This document shows, piece after piece, positions 24,361 to 34,071 of a stretch of 44,882 nt of DNA (position 1 is its first letter; each line of letters begins with the position of its first letter). A model generated the notes under the pieces. The model saw only the letters and a list, made by a program, of their open reading frames with translations. It was not told the DNA's origin and did not search any database. Source of the DNA: Flagellimonas abyssi. Its GTDB lineage: Bacteria > Bacteroidota > Bacteroidia > Flavobacteriales > Flavobacteriaceae. The stretch is taken from positions 1 to 44,882 of the forward strand of contig NZ_JAHZSV010000037.1 of NCBI RefSeq assembly GCF_019457905.1, written 5' to 3'. Both the position numbers and the translations under genes were made by a program.

Positions 24361-27147
24361 TTGGGAAAAAATTACCTTCACTACGCTTTAATTCTATTAT
24401 TTTTTTCGTTTTCCACTGCACAAAGCCAAGACTTTTTGGTCAAGGGAAAAATTGTTGATGCAGCCACAGGATTACCAATCGAAGCCGCTACCATTTACGC
24501 GGAGACCTTAAGGGACAGTACTTTAATTACCTACACGATAACCAATTCAGAAGGAATTTTTGCCTTGGAGGGAAAAACGGCTTATAAAAAAGCGAGATTG
24601 GCATTTTCCAGCAATGGCTTTACACCCCAAATACGTGAAGTGACCTTGGAACCTGTGATGGAGATTGGGACAATCAAAATGGAGGAGCGGGTGCAACAAT
24701 TGGATGGGATAGATTTAATTGGTGAACGCGTTCCAATAACGGTAAAGAAGGATACGCTGGAATTTAATGCAGATTCCTTTAAGACAAGACCAGACGCAAC
24801 CGTGGAAGATGTATTGAAAAAACTCCCCGGTGTGGAAGTGGCCAGTAATGGTACCATAACTGTTAACGGAAAAGAGGTTAATCAAGTGCTCGTAAACGGT
24901 CAAGTGTTTTTTAGCACCGACCCAAAAGTCGCCACAAAATCTTTGTCCAAGGATGTTATTAGCAAAATACAGATTACGGACACCAAGACCAAGGAACAGG
25001 AATTTATCGGAGAATCAGGCAACGGAGAGACCAAAACCATCAATCTTACTTTAAAGGAGGATAAGAACAAAGGATATATGGGTAGGTTGTCCGGAGGTTA
25101 TGGTACGGATGATAGATACCAGGCAAACGGCCTTCTAAACTATTTCAACGATACGGAACGCATCAGTGTTCTTGGGAGTAGTAATAATATCAACAACCCT
25201 GGATTTTCATTTGATGAAATCTATGAAATGGTCGGGAATTCAAGGGGTGGAGGTATCAATTTCAATAGAAATGGTTCCTTTTCCATTGGAAACATGTCGT
25301 TCGGTTTTGGCGAAGGTATCGTTACATCTTCTACCATTGGAGGGAGTTATGCCAATCAGGATAAAGGGAAATATAAGGCTGATGGAAATTATTTTTATGC
25401 CTATAGCGATTCTTATAATGATGAGCGGACATCCAGGGAAAATATTTTGCCCGATGGAAGTTTTTTTACCGATACCGAGACCAATTTTGTGGGCGGGACC
25501 ATATCCAACCAAGCTGCGGCCAATTTAGAGTTTGATGTGGACAAGACTACAAGGATTACCATACAGCCGAATTTTAGTGTGAACAATACCAACTCATCCA
25601 ATCTTGAGAACACAGTTTCCACAGATGGGGATGGTAATTTGATCAACGATAATACATCTTTACAGGTAACCGATGGTTTCCAGCGAAATTTTGGCAATAG
25701 GTTGGAGATTATGAAACGCTTGGATACGTTGGGCAAATATGTGCGTGTATATTTCAACAATGATAATCGGGTAAGCGATTCTGAAACCTCACTGAATTCT
25801 GAAAGAAATATTTATGGCGACAACCCTAGTCAAGTACTTTTGGACCAAAGAACTTTGGTGGATAACTCCAATGATAATTATGAGTTGGGTGGCTCCTACC
25901 GACAGCCGCTTAACAAGGAGCTGTATTTGGATTTTAGATATAGTTACGAGAAAAACGAACAGCAGAACCAAAGAACGGTTTCTGATTTTGATGAGCTCAC
26001 GGGTGAATATATTTACAACATGGAACTAAGTTCCGATTTTGATTTTAAGGTGAACAAGCATGTACCGGAGGTGGGCGTTGGCTCCAATGGTAAAAAACTA
26101 AGATTCAACCTTAGGGCGCGTTTGGAGAGCAATAGGTTGGAAAACGAGGATTTTATACAGGAAACCTCCTTTTCCAAGGATTATAACAACTTGCTTTTAA
26201 GTTCTTACGCCAACTATGACCTTGGCAATAACAAACGGATGAGTTTTAACTATCGTTCCCAATTGCAGGTACCGTCTATAAACCAAATGCAGCCAGTTCC
26301 CAATGTGAGCAATCCATTGAACATTGTTCAAGGTAACCCCAACTTGGACCCTCAGATTAACCATAATTTTTATTTGAATTTCAATAACTACAATTGGAGG
26401 GAAAGAACGGGAGTATTCTTTTGGGCCAATTTGGGTATAGATGAGGACAGGATAGTATCCAGCACTACAACGGATGAAGACTTCATCAGAACGACGACTT
26501 ACCAAAATGTAAAGGGCAATTACAATGCGGCGATGGGCATCAATTACTCAAAACAGATTAAAAAGGATAGTCTTTATACCTTAAAATTCACCCTGAGGCC
26601 CAATGCGAGCATTAACAAGCAGGTGGGTTTCACCAATGGGTCCCAACTAGAATCCAACACTTTTGCGATCAGGCCCAGCGCGGGACTTTTGTTCAACTAT
26701 AAGGAAATGCTGGAGATTGAACCCGAGTACACTTTGGCCGTAAATGCTACGCGATATAATTTGGACAATGTGGAAGATGTTGATTTTACGACACACAATC
26801 TATCTTTTAAGCTCACCTCTTATTGGCCAGAAAACTTGGTGTGGGGCAATGACATCACCTATAGTTACAATGGTAACCTTGGTGCGGGGTTTGATAAGGA
26901 CGCCATATTTTGGAACATGAGTTTAGGCGTGCAAATGTTCAAAAAGAAAGCAACGTTAAAGGTGTTGGCCTACGACCTTCTCAATCAGAACATCAACACC
27001 AGAAGGACCACTGGACAGGATTTTATCCAGGATTTTCAGGGTACCGCACTTAAACGTTACTTTATGGGCAGCTTGACCATAAAATTTGATTCTTTTGGTG
27101 GTGGGGGAGCACCGGAAAAAAGAGGTGGACGGTTTATCAGATTGTAA
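24361..27147 (+). CDS. Outer-membrane beta-barrel protein, TonB-dependent receptor-like, 928 aa
   Basis: Signal peptide at residues 1-22 (LHYALILLFFSFSTAQS), followed by a carboxypeptidase-like regulatory domain (FLVKGKIVDAATGLPIEAATIYAE), a plug-like domain (PDATVEDVLKKLPGVEVASNGTITVNGKEV), and a large C-terminal barrel rich in aromatic and Asn residues, of the OMP_b-brl_3 type. Start codon is TTG 24361; no ATG lies close enough to preserve the signal. No SusD partner is next to it, so substrate is unknown; this class is often involved in peptide, metal or general outer-membrane transport. It diverges from the A2M-pbpC operon with a 218-bp gap. Confidence 0.9.
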   Translation: MGKNYLHYALILLFFSFSTAQSQDFLVKGKIVDAATGLPIEAATIYAETLRDSTLITYTITNSEGIFALEGKTAYKKARLAFSSNGFTPQIREVTLEPVMEIGTIKMEERVQQLDGIDLIGERVPITVKKDTLEFNADSFKTRPDATVEDVLKKLPGVEVASNGTITVNGKEVNQVLVNGQVFFSTDPKVATKSLSKDVISKIQITDTKTKEQEFIGESGNGETKTINLTLKEDKNKGYMGRLSGGYGTDDRYQANGLLNYFNDTERISVLGSSNNINNPGFSFDEIYEMVGNSRGGGINFNRNGSFSIGNMSFGFGEGIVTSSTIGGSYANQDKGKYKADGNYFYAYSDSYNDERTSRENILPDGSFFTDTETNFVGGTISNQAAANLEFDVDKTTRITIQPNFSVNNTNSSNLENTVSTDGDGNLINDNTSLQVTDGFQRNFGNRLEIMKRLDTLGKYVRVYFNNDNRVSDSETSLNSERNIYGDNPSQVLLDQRTLVDNSNDNYELGGSYRQPLNKELYLDFRYSYEKNEQQNQRTVSDFDELTGEYIYNMELSSDFDFKVNKHVPEVGVGSNGKKLRFNLRARLESNRLENEDFIQETSFSKDYNNLLLSSYANYDLGNNKRMSFNYRSQLQVPSINQMQPVPNVSNPLNIVQGNPNLDPQINHNFYLNFNNYNWRERTGVFFWANLGIDEDRIVSSTTTDEDFIRTTTYQNVKGNYNAAMGINYSKQIKKDSLYTLKFTLRPNASINKQVGFTNGSQLESNTFAIRPSAGLLFNYKEMLEIEPEYTLAVNATRYNLDNVEDVDFTTHNLSFKLTSYWPENLVWGNDITYSYNGNLGAGFDKDAIFWNMSLGVQMFKKKATLKVLAYDLLNQNINTRRTTGQDFIQDFQGTALKRYFMGSLTIKFDSFGGGGAPEKRGGRFIRL

Positions 27148-27163
27148 AAAAAAAGGAGTTTGG

Positions 27164-27952
27164 TTACCATCCGCCGGAGGCACCGCCCCCGCCAAATCCA
27201 CCTCCTCCGAAGCCTCCACTGAATCCACCGCCGCTGAATCCTCCTCCGCTACCAAATCCTCCTGAAGATCCAGAGCTACGTCCCATGTTGCTCAGAATGA
27301 TCATATCCCAAATGCTTGGGCCTCGACCTCCACGGCCACCATTGCCACCTCCACCTTTATTTTTTCGGCTCCAAAGAATAATGATGATGACAAAAAAGAT
27401 GATTATCGGAAAAAGTGCATCTATCGGGAATTTTTTACCGTTGCCAAAAGTCCGGTCCTCGGTAAACTCGCCCGTCAATACTTTAAAAATTGCATCAGAA
27501 CCTTTGTCAAGACCACTATAATAATCTCCTTTCTTAAATTCGGGAATGATCACTGTTTCTATAATACGTCTCGACATTAGGTCGGTGAGTCTGCCTTCTA
27601 CACCATATCCCGTGTTGATGGCAATTCTGCGGTCGTCCCTTGCCAGCAGTACCAATACACCATTGTCCTTGTCCGCTTGCCCGATGCCCCATTTTTGGCC
27701 CCATTGCGCTCCCAAAAAGTTGATTTCCTCACCTTCTGTGGAACTGATTATGGCCACAACGATCTGTGTGGAGGTGCTGTCCGAATACCGAACGAGCTTT
27801 TGTTCCAATGCACTATACTGAGCGGGGGACAATAGGTCCACGTAGTCGTAAACGCTCGTCTGTTTTTTGGGTTTAGCTGGTATGGTGAACTGCCCCCAAG
27901 TTAGGGAAACACATAAAAAAGCCAGTAAAAAACTACCCTTTGGATATCGCAT
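27164..27952 (-). CDS. TPM domain protein with glycine-rich C-terminus (YgcG-like), 262 aa
   Basis: Signal peptide at residues 1-21 (SFLLAFLCVSLTWGQ). The TPM domain follows (YDYVDLLSPAQYSALEQKLV, then STQIVVAIIS, then KDNGVLVLLARDDRRIAINTGYGVEGRLTD). One TM helix comes near residue 190 (LFPIIIFFVIIIILW), and the tail is almost only Gly/Ser/Phe (GGGFGGGGASGGW). Two earlier ATGs (27973, 27964) exist, but 27952 gives the clean signal. It overlaps the upstream TPM gene by 20 bp. TPM proteins next to LemA are common in Bacteroidota; the role is envelope-related and not well defined. Confidence 0.9.
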   Translation of the reverse strand: MRYPKGSFLLAFLCVSLTWGQFTIPAKPKKQTSVYDYVDLLSPAQYSALEQKLVRYSDSTSTQIVVAIISSTEGEEINFLGAQWGQKWGIGQADKDNGVLVLLARDDRRIAINTGYGVEGRLTDLMSRRIIETVIIPEFKKGDYYSGLDKGSDAIFKVLTGEFTEDRTFGNGKKFPIDALFPIIIFFVIIIILWSRKNKGGGGNGGRGGRGPSIWDMIILSNMGRSSGSSGGFGSGGGFSGGGFSGGFGGGGFGGGGASGGW

Positions 27953-28370
27953 CGTTGAGTTCATTGATATCATTTTGATTCCATGGAAAATGGGCCTGCA
28001 ATTCTTTGCCGGCTATCAATATTCCATCAATGATACCTTGTTTAAAATTTCCTTTTTTAAAGTGCGAAGCGATCACATCCTTGGTAGTATCCCAAAATCC
28101 TTTGGGAACCGCCCTGTCAATGCCCTCACCGCCATAGATTACAAATTTTCTATCGTCCACGGCCACATATAAAAGCACCCCATTGCCCTCCTTGGTATTG
28201 TCCATTTTCAGGAAATGAAATATTTGCTGGGCCCTGCTAAAGTGGTCTATTTTGGAAGTGGATTCAATATGTACGCGGATTTCTCCGGAAGTATTTTTTT
28301 CGGCTTCTACAATGGCGTTTACAATATCGTTCTCTTCCTCGGCAGTTAAAAATTCTTCTACGTGCGACAT
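27933..28370 (-). CDS. TPM domain protein without signal peptide, 145 aa
   Basis: A compact TPM domain: FLTAEEENDIVNAIVEAEKNTSGEIRVHIES, then KEGNGVLLYVAVDDRKFVIYGGEGIDRAVP, then DVIASHFKKGNFKQGIIDGI. No signal peptide or TM is present, so it is probably cytoplasmic or peripheral. It is paired with the secreted TPM protein downstream (overlap 20 bp) and the LemA gene upstream (3-bp gap), a conserved trio. Confidence 0.9.
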   Translation of the reverse strand: MSHVEEFLTAEEENDIVNAIVEAEKNTSGEIRVHIESTSKIDHFSRAQQIFHFLKMDNTKEGNGVLLYVAVDDRKFVIYGGEGIDRAVPKGFWDTTKDVIASHFKKGNFKQGIIDGILIAGKELQAHFPWNQNDINELNDAISKG

Positions 28371-28373
28371 TGG

Positions 28374-28973
28374 CTAGTTGAATTCAAAGTTCACATCGGG
28401 GGCTTTTTCGGAACCCGCATCAGATTTAAACAATGGCATGGAGTCAAAGTTTCCGATACTGGCAACAATATTGGTTGGAATTTGTTGAATTTTGATGTTG
28501 TACTCACCGGCAAGATCATTGAAACGGTTACGTTCCACATTGATTCTGTTCTCGGTGCCTTCCAACTGCGATTGAAGCTCCAAAAAATTCTGGCTTGCTT
28601 TCAGGTCGGGATAGCGTTCCACTGTTACCAATAATCTGGAAAGTGCAGAGGATAATCCCGTTTGGGCCTGTTGGAACTCAGCCAACTGTTCCGGTGTAAG
28701 GTTGTTTGCATCAATATTGGTGGATGTGGCCTTTGCCCTTGCTTCGATTACGTCCGAAAGGGTTTCACGTTCAAAATCCGCGGCACCCTGAACTGTTTTT
28801 ACAAGGTTTCCGATCAAGTCGCTTCTGCGCTGGTACGAGCTCTCCACATTGGCCCACTGTTTCGTGGCCTGTCCTTTCATGTTGATGAGGTTGTTGTTGG
28901 TCCTAACGTACCAACCCACGACGATTACGCCAAGCAACCCGAGGACAATAATGGCTATGATACCTTTTTTCAT
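28374..28973 (-). CDS. lemA: LemA family protein, 199 aa
   Basis: N-terminal membrane anchor (IIAIIVLGLLGVIVVGWYV, residues 4-22), then the LemA helical bundle with NLINMKGQATKQWANVESSYQRRSDLIGNLVKTVQG and RYPDLKASQNFLELQSQLEGTENRI, both highly characteristic. Most of the protein is predicted to be a coiled coil. It sits in the M23-MerR-LemA-TPM-TPM minus-strand operon. LemA function is unclear, but its genes associate with envelope and secretion genes. Confidence 0.95.
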   Translation of the reverse strand: MKKGIIAIIVLGLLGVIVVGWYVRTNNNLINMKGQATKQWANVESSYQRRSDLIGNLVKTVQGAADFERETLSDVIEARAKATSTNIDANNLTPEQLAEFQQAQTGLSSALSRLLVTVERYPDLKASQNFLELQSQLEGTENRINVERNRFNDLAGEYNIKIQQIPTNIVASIGNFDSMPLFKSDAGSEKAPDVNFEFN

Positions 28974-28992
28974 TTTTTATTGGTTAAAGTGT

Positions 28993-29322
28993 TTATAGTT
29001 GTTCTTTGATCTTTAGCAGTTCCGCTTTTACCTTTTGTAGTTTTTGAATCACTTCAAAATTGGAAAGCGCCTTTTGCTTTTCTTCCTTCAAATGCGTTTT
29101 GGCCCCTTCCAAGGTAAACCCACGTTCCTTGACCAAATGATAGATCAGTTGAAGGTTTTGGATATCCTGTGGCGTGAATTTGCGATTGCCCTTGGCATTC
29201 TTTTTGGGTTGCAATACGTCGAACTCTTTCTCCCAAAAACGGATTAGAGAGGTGTTTACCCCAAAGGCCTTGGCCACTTCGCCAATGCCATAATATCGTT
29301 TTTCGGGTAGATCTACGTGCAT
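28993..29322 (-). CDS. MerR-family transcriptional regulator, 109 aa
   Basis: Residues 8-75 form a MerR-type winged helix (YYGIGEVAKAFGVNTSLIRFWEKEFDVLQPKKN, then RKFTPQDIQNLQLIYHLV). A C-terminal coiled coil (FEVIQKLQKVKAELLKIKEQL) would mediate dimerisation; no cysteine metal site is present. Its ATG shares one base with the stop of the M23 gene (TAATG), so translation is coupled. Likely targets are its own operon or the lemA group. Confidence 0.9.
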   Translation of the reverse strand: MHVDLPEKRYYGIGEVAKAFGVNTSLIRFWEKEFDVLQPKKNAKGNRKFTPQDIQNLQLIYHLVKERGFTLEGAKTHLKEEKQKALSNFEVIQKLQKVKAELLKIKEQL

Positions 29323-30299
29323 TAATCCAGCGATTGGTTTTCTTGGTTCGCCAATCGGAGCATGTTATCAAACTCTTCGGCAGATAAACTTCCATAGTAG
29401 AAGTTGATCGGGTTGATACGCTCACCATCTTTAAATACTTCGTAATGAACGTGTGGTGCTTCGGAACGTCCCGTGCTGCCAACAAAGCCGATAAGGTCTC
29501 CCCTTTTGACTTTTTGACCGACCGTTACATTGTATTTGCTCATGTGGCCATATAGCGAGATATAACCGTAGCCATGATCGATACGGACGTGTTTTCCATA
29601 ACCTGAGGACCTGTTGTCGGCCCGAACTACTTTTCCGTCACCGGTGGCATAAATTGGCGAACCCCTGGGCGCGGTAAAATCCATTCCCCAGTGCATTTTG
29701 CGGGCTTTTGTAAACGGGTCGGAACGCCAACCGTAACCTGAGGCCATTCGTGTAAGATCTTCGTTGCTTACGGGTTGAATTGCAGGAATGGAAGCCAATA
29801 GTTTTTCTTTCTCCTCTGCCAATTTGGCTATTTCATCCAAGGATTTGGATTGTATGACCATTCCTTTTTGAATGATGTCCAACCGCTTTGTGGCATCAAT
29901 AATAATCTCGGAATTGTTGAAACCTTCAAGGTCTTTATAGCGGTTTATACCACCAAAACCAGCTCTTCGCTGTTCCTCAGGTATCGGATTTGCTTCAAAA
30001 TATAAACGGTAGATGTTATTGTCCCTTTCCTCGATATTACCCAAAACTTGTTCCATTTGGTCCATTTTACGGTTGAGGATATCAAATTGGAGCTCGTAGT
30101 TCCGTACTTCCCTTTCCAGAGAAAGTTCTTTGGGCGTATTTACCCATCGGGTGTTCAAAAGAATGATCAGTCCAAGGAAACCGAACAATGCTGAACCCAG
30201 CAAGAATAGGAAAATATTCCTATATTTTTTCGATTTTTTCGGCTCGATCTTTCTGTACGAAAGGGTATCCGGATCGTAATAGTACTTTACTTTAGACAT
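29322..30299 (-). CDS. M23 family metallopeptidase, membrane-anchored, 325 aa
   Basis: A peptidoglycan endopeptidase-like protein facing the periplasm. A TM helix at about residues 28-50 (NIFLFLLGSALFGFLGLIILL) is followed by a coiled coil (NYELQFDILNRKMDQMEQVLGNIEERD) and a C-terminal M23 (LytM) domain: HWGMDFTAPRGSPIYATGDG, then GYISLYGHMSKYNVTVGQKVKRGDLIGFVG, then HVHYEV. The H-x3-D and HxH zinc ligands are present, so it should be active. First gene of the five-gene minus-strand operon; divergent from alaS. Confidence 0.93.
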   Translation of the reverse strand: MSKVKYYYDPDTLSYRKIEPKKSKKYRNIFLFLLGSALFGFLGLIILLNTRWVNTPKELSLEREVRNYELQFDILNRKMDQMEQVLGNIEERDNNIYRLYFEANPIPEEQRRAGFGGINRYKDLEGFNNSEIIIDATKRLDIIQKGMVIQSKSLDEIAKLAEEKEKLLASIPAIQPVSNEDLTRMASGYGWRSDPFTKARKMHWGMDFTAPRGSPIYATGDGKVVRADNRSSGYGKHVRIDHGYGYISLYGHMSKYNVTVGQKVKRGDLIGFVGSTGRSEAPHVHYEVFKDGERINPINFYYGSLSAEEFDNMLRLANQENQSLD

Positions 30300-30346
30300 G
30301 AATGGATTTTATCCTATTTTTGCTCACTCATTTTAATCAGAACAAA

Positions 30347-30354
30347 CAAATATA
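30347..30354 (-). promoter_or_regulatory. TATATTTG -7 box of the M23-lemA operon
   Basis: Minus strand reads TATATTTG, 47 nt upstream of the M23 start codon, in the alaS-M23 divergent region. No clear -33 element. Confidence 0.4.
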
Positions 30355-30403
30355 AAAATTGTTTTGCTTAAACTGTTAAATTTAAGAAAACCCTAGGAAT
30401 TCA

Positions 30404-33016
30404 ATGACATCCCAAGAAGTTAGAAACCAGTTTTTAAACTTTTTCAAAGAAAAGAACCACAAGATTGTACCATCTGCACCTATGGTAATGAAGGACGACC
30501 CTACCCTGATGTTCACCAATGCCGGTATGAACCAGTTCAAGGAGTACTTTTTGGGGAATTCCGTTCCTAAGAGCAAACGATTGACAGATACCCAAAAGTG
30601 TTTGAGGGTAAGTGGGAAACACAATGATCTCGAAGAGGTCGGGAAAGATACCTATCACCATACCATGTTCGAGATGTTGGGGAACTGGAGCATCGGGGAT
30701 TACTTTAAAAAGGAAGCCATTGCGTGGGCATGGGAATTGCTTACCGAGGTATATAAAATTGATAAGGACAGTCTTTACGTTTCCGTTTTTGAAGGAAGTG
30801 AGGATGATAATCTCCCGCTCGATCAAGAAGCCTATGATCTGTGGAAGGCCATTGTGCCCGAAGATCGCATCATCAAAGGGAACAAAAAGGACAACTTCTG
30901 GGAAATGGGGGATCAAGGTCCCTGCGGACCCTGTTCCGAAATCCATGTGGACATTCGTTCCAAAGAAGAAAAAGCCAAAGTTGATGGCGCTTCATTGGTA
31001 AACCAAGACCATCCACAGGTGGTAGAGATATGGAACTTGGTTTTTATGCAGTTCAACCGTAAGGCTAACGGTAGTTTGGAGCCACTTCCCGAAAAACATA
31101 TTGATACCGGAATGGGCTTCGAGCGCTTGTGTATGGTGCTTCAAAACAAACAGTCCAATTACGATACAGACGTTTTTACCCCGTTGATTCGCGAGGTGGA
31201 AACCATTACAGGAAAAAAGTACGGGAAAGACGAAGAAACCGATATTGCTATCCGTGTTATTTCCGATCACGTGCGAGCAGTTGCCTTTTCCATTGCTGAT
31301 GGGCAATTGCCCAGTAATACGGGGGCAGGATATGTAATCCGAAGAATTCTGCGCCGTGCCATTCGCTACGGATTTACTTTTCTGGACACTAACAAACCAT
31401 TTATTTATAGACTGGTAAAGGTGTTGAGCGAACAGATGGGCAAGGCTTTTCCTGAGTTGAAAGAACAACACCAGTTGATAGAAAACGTAATCAAGGAAGA
31501 GGAAAACTCTTTCTTGAGCACCTTGGAGCAAGGTTTGGTGCTGTTGGATTCCGTGATCAAGTCTTCCAAAGACAAAACCATTGCGGGCGACAAGGCCTTT
31601 GAACTCTACGATACTTTCGGTTTCCCGATAGACTTGACCTCCTTGATTTTGGAAGAGAAGGGTTATCAATTGGATACCGAAGGATTCGAAAAAGCATTGA
31701 AAGCCCAAAAGGACCGTTCACGAGCAGCATCCGAAGTGTCCAAGGACGATTGGAACATATTGATGACCGATACCGAACAGGAGTTTATTGGTTACGATAG
31801 TTTGGAAGCGCAGGTAAAGCTGGTAAAATATCGAAAGGTGACCAGCAAAAAAGTAGGAGACCAATACCAACTGGTTTTCAATTTGACCCCGTTCTACGCC
31901 GAAGGTGGTGGACAGGTAGGGGATAAGGGCTATTTGGAAGCTCCAAATGGTGATGTTACCTATATTGTGGATACCAAAAGGGAAAACAACGAGATTGTTC
32001 ACTTCGCGAAATCGTTGCCCAAAGAGGTTTCGGGAACTTTTAAAGCGGTGGTCGACGAAAAACAGCGTTGGAGAACGGAGTGCAACCATACGGCCACGCA
32101 CTTGTTGCATCAGGCACTGCGTGAGGTTTTGGGCACCCACGTGGAACAGAAAGGTTCTGCGGTACATTCCAAATATTTGCGTTTTGATTTTTCCCACTTT
32201 TCAAAATTGACGACCGAGGAACTTCGGGAAGTTGAAAACTTTGTGAACGCTCGTATCGACGGACACCTTCCTTTGGAAGAAAGTCGAAATGTTCCCATGC
32301 AAGAAGCGATGGAGCAGGGTGCAATGGCACTTTTTGGAGAAAAATATGGCGATACCGTCAGAACTATTCGTTTTGGGCAATCCATTGAACTTTGTGGGGG
32401 TACCCATGTGAAGAACACGGCCGACATCTGGCACTTTAAAATTGTTTCCGAAGGAGCGGTTGCTGCTGGAATCCGCAGGATAGAGGCCATTACTTCGGAT
32501 GCGGTAAAAGAATTTTATTTCAACAACAATCGAATGCTCTTCGAGATCAAGGATATGTTGAAAAACTCCCAAGATCCTGTAAAATCGGTGGCCAGTTTGC
32601 AAGAAGAAAACCTTGCCCTTAAAAAGCAGGTGGAGCAATTGTTGAAGGATAAGGCCAAAGGTCTCAAAAATGAGTTGATTGCGGAATTGGAAGATGTAAA
32701 CGGAATCAAGTTTTTGGCTCAAAAAGTGGATTTGGATGCGGGCGGCATCAAGGATTTGGCCTTTGAAATGGGCGGGCAGGTAGATAACTTGTTCCTGTTG
32801 CTGGCTTCGGAAAAAGATGGGAAAGCTGTATTGTCCTGCTACATTTCCAAGGATTTGGTTGCCGAAAAAGACCTGAACGCTGGAACCATTGTCCGTGAAC
32901 TTGGAAAATACATTCAAGGCGGTGGAGGCGGACAACCGTTCTTTGCTACCGCTGGTGGTAAAAAACCTGAAGGGATTCCCGAAGCCTTAGAGAAAGTAAA
33001 GGATTATCTAAAATGA
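30404..33016 (+). CDS. alaS: Alanyl-tRNA synthetase, 870 aa
   Basis: A class II synthetase attaching alanine to tRNA-Ala. N-terminal catalytic core ([37 protein letters not shown], and [14 protein letters not shown]), then the editing domain with zinc-site residues [11 protein letters not shown] and CGGTH, and the C-terminal DHHA1-type domain with [15 protein letters not shown]. Full length compared with the family (about 870-880). Start ATG 30404. A hairpin repeat (33042-33089) follows the stop by 26 bp and may act as transcript end. Confidence 0.98.
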   Translation: MTSQEVRNQFLNFFKEKNHKIVPSAPMVMKDDPTLMFTNAGMNQFKEYFLGNSVPKSKRLTDTQKCLRVSGKHNDLEEVGKDTYHHTMFEMLGNWSIGDYFKKEAIAWAWELLTEVYKIDKDSLYVSVFEGSEDDNLPLDQEAYDLWKAIVPEDRIIKGNKKDNFWEMGDQGPCGPCSEIHVDIRSKEEKAKVDGASLVNQDHPQVVEIWNLVFMQFNRKANGSLEPLPEKHIDTGMGFERLCMVLQNKQSNYDTDVFTPLIREVETITGKKYGKDEETDIAIRVISDHVRAVAFSIADGQLPSNTGAGYVIRRILRRAIRYGFTFLDTNKPFIYRLVKVLSEQMGKAFPELKEQHQLIENVIKEEENSFLSTLEQGLVLLDSVIKSSKDKTIAGDKAFELYDTFGFPIDLTSLILEEKGYQLDTEGFEKALKAQKDRSRAASEVSKDDWNILMTDTEQEFIGYDSLEAQVKLVKYRKVTSKKVGDQYQLVFNLTPFYAEGGGQVGDKGYLEAPNGDVTYIVDTKRENNEIVHFAKSLPKEVSGTFKAVVDEKQRWRTECNHTATHLLHQALREVLGTHVEQKGSAVHSKYLRFDFSHFSKLTTEELREVENFVNARIDGHLPLEESRNVPMQEAMEQGAMALFGEKYGDTVRTIRFGQSIELCGGTHVKNTADIWHFKIVSEGAVAAGIRRIEAITSDAVKEFYFNNNRMLFEIKDMLKNSQDPVKSVASLQEENLALKKQVEQLLKDKAKGLKNELIAELEDVNGIKFLAQKVDLDAGGIKDLAFEMGGQVDNLFLLLASEKDGKAVLSCYISKDLVAEKDLNAGTIVRELGKYIQGGGGGQPFFATAGGKKPEGIPEALEKVKDYLK

Positions 33017-33041
33017 TTTTCTTAGATTAACATTTGTCAAA

Positions 33042-33089
33042 TCGAGCGCAGTCGAGATGTGATGCTATGTCGTTCTCGACTGCGCTCGA
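33042..33089. repeat. REP-like hairpin, 16-bp perfect stem TCGAGCGCAGTCGAGA
   Basis: TCGAGCGCAGTCGAGA (33042-33057) and its exact complement TCTCGACTGCGCTCGA (33074-33089) form a long stem with a 16-nt loop, between alaS and GSCFA. The same stem word occurs inside the GSCFA gene (33756-33771), and related words lie near 41540. It is a dispersed chromosomal palindrome; a secondary role as bidirectional terminator is possible. Confidence 0.75.
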
Positions 33090-33111
33090 ACTGAATTTTC
33101 TGGCAAATAAA

Positions 33112-34071
33112 ATGGAACTACAAACCAAGATACCTTTAACGACCAGCGATAATTCCATCGATTATCAAAGTAAGTTGGTGCTTTTGGGGTCTTGTTTTGT
33201 GGAAAATATAGGCTCGAAGCTGGATTATTTTCAGTTCCAAAAATTCCAAAATCCCTTTGGGATATTGTTCCATCCCTTGGCCATTGAAAATTTGGTACAA
33301 CGAGCCATTGAAGGGAAAACCTATCGGCAAGAAGAGATTTTTGAGCAGGATGGAATTTGGCACTGTTTTGATGCGCATTCCGACTTGCGTTCAGGATCCT
33401 CAGAGAAACTTTTGCATCTTCTCAACCAAAGGTTGAAAGAAACCAAGACCAATCTAGAAGCATCTTCCCATATCATCATCACCTTGGGAACGGCTTGGGT
33501 TTACGAGGATAATTCATCAGGGAAAACTGTGGCCAATTGCCATAAGGTTCCGCAGAAGCAATTCACAAAAAAACTATTGAGCCCTACCGAAATTGAAGCG
33601 AGTCTTCAAAATGTGATGGCCTTGATTCAAAAAGTGAATCCCAATACGCAAATCATTTTCACCATTTCGCCCGTTCGCCATTTAAAAGACGGTTTTGTGG
33701 AAAATCAATGGAGCAAGGCGCATTTAATCACTGCGATACATTCCGTTTTGTCATCTCGAGCGCAGTCGAGAGAACTTGCATATTTCCCTTCGTACGAAAT
33801 TATGATGGACGAGCTGCGCGATTATCGCTTTTACGGGAAAGATATGGTACACCCGAACCCATTGGCCATCGATTACATTTGGGAACGCTTCAAATCCGTT
33901 TGGATTTCGGAAAATGCTTCCGCTGTAATGGATGAAGTGGATGCCATTCAAAAAGGATTGCGGCACCGCCCGTTCAACCCCGATTCCGAAGGCCATCAAA
34001 AGTTCAAAACATCGCTCCGCGCAAAAATTACGTATCTTCAAGAAAGGTTTCCTTTTATGAAATTTGAATAA
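33112..34071 (+). CDS. GSCFA domain-containing protein, 319 aa
   Basis: The N-terminal signature LVLLGSCFVENIGSKL (near residue 24) names the family, and ITLGTAWVYED, FTISPVRH and YFPSYEIMMDELRDYRFYGKDMVHPN are further conserved blocks; the overall look is of an SGNH-like hydrolase fold with Ser in GSC and Asp/His in DMVHP. The ATG at 33112 is preferred, because the longer frame back to 33034 is made by the upstream repeat. Inside the protein, SSRAQSREL is encoded by a copy of the TCGAGCGCAGTCGAGA repeat (33754-33771), in frame. Substrate unknown. It is followed directly by DUF4230. Confidence 0.88.
   Translation: MELQTKIPLTTSDNSIDYQSKLVLLGSCFVENIGSKLDYFQFQKFQNPFGILFHPLAIENLVQRAIEGKTYRQEEIFEQDGIWHCFDAHSDLRSGSSEKLLHLLNQRLKETKTNLEASSHIIITLGTAWVYEDNSSGKTVANCHKVPQKQFTKKLLSPTEIEASLQNVMALIQKVNPNTQIIFTISPVRHLKDGFVENQWSKAHLITAIHSVLSSRAQSRELAYFPSYEIMMDELRDYRFYGKDMVHPNPLAIDYIWERFKSVWISENASAVMDEVDAIQKGLRHRPFNPDSEGHQKFKTSLRAKITYLQERFPFMKFE
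33754..33771 (+). repeat. REP half-unit inside the GSCFA coding sequence
   Basis: TCTCGAGCGCAGTCGAGA, the same word as the intergenic hairpin at 33042-33057, lies in frame in the gene and encodes SRAQSR. The upstream copy read in its own frame gives the same peptide SNRAQSR. Confidence 0.8.

Noticed and set aside
33034..33111. N-terminal extension of GSCFA from 33034
   Set aside because: This stretch encodes the palindromic repeat and starts with a TTG. The ATG at 33112 gives the normal N-terminus.
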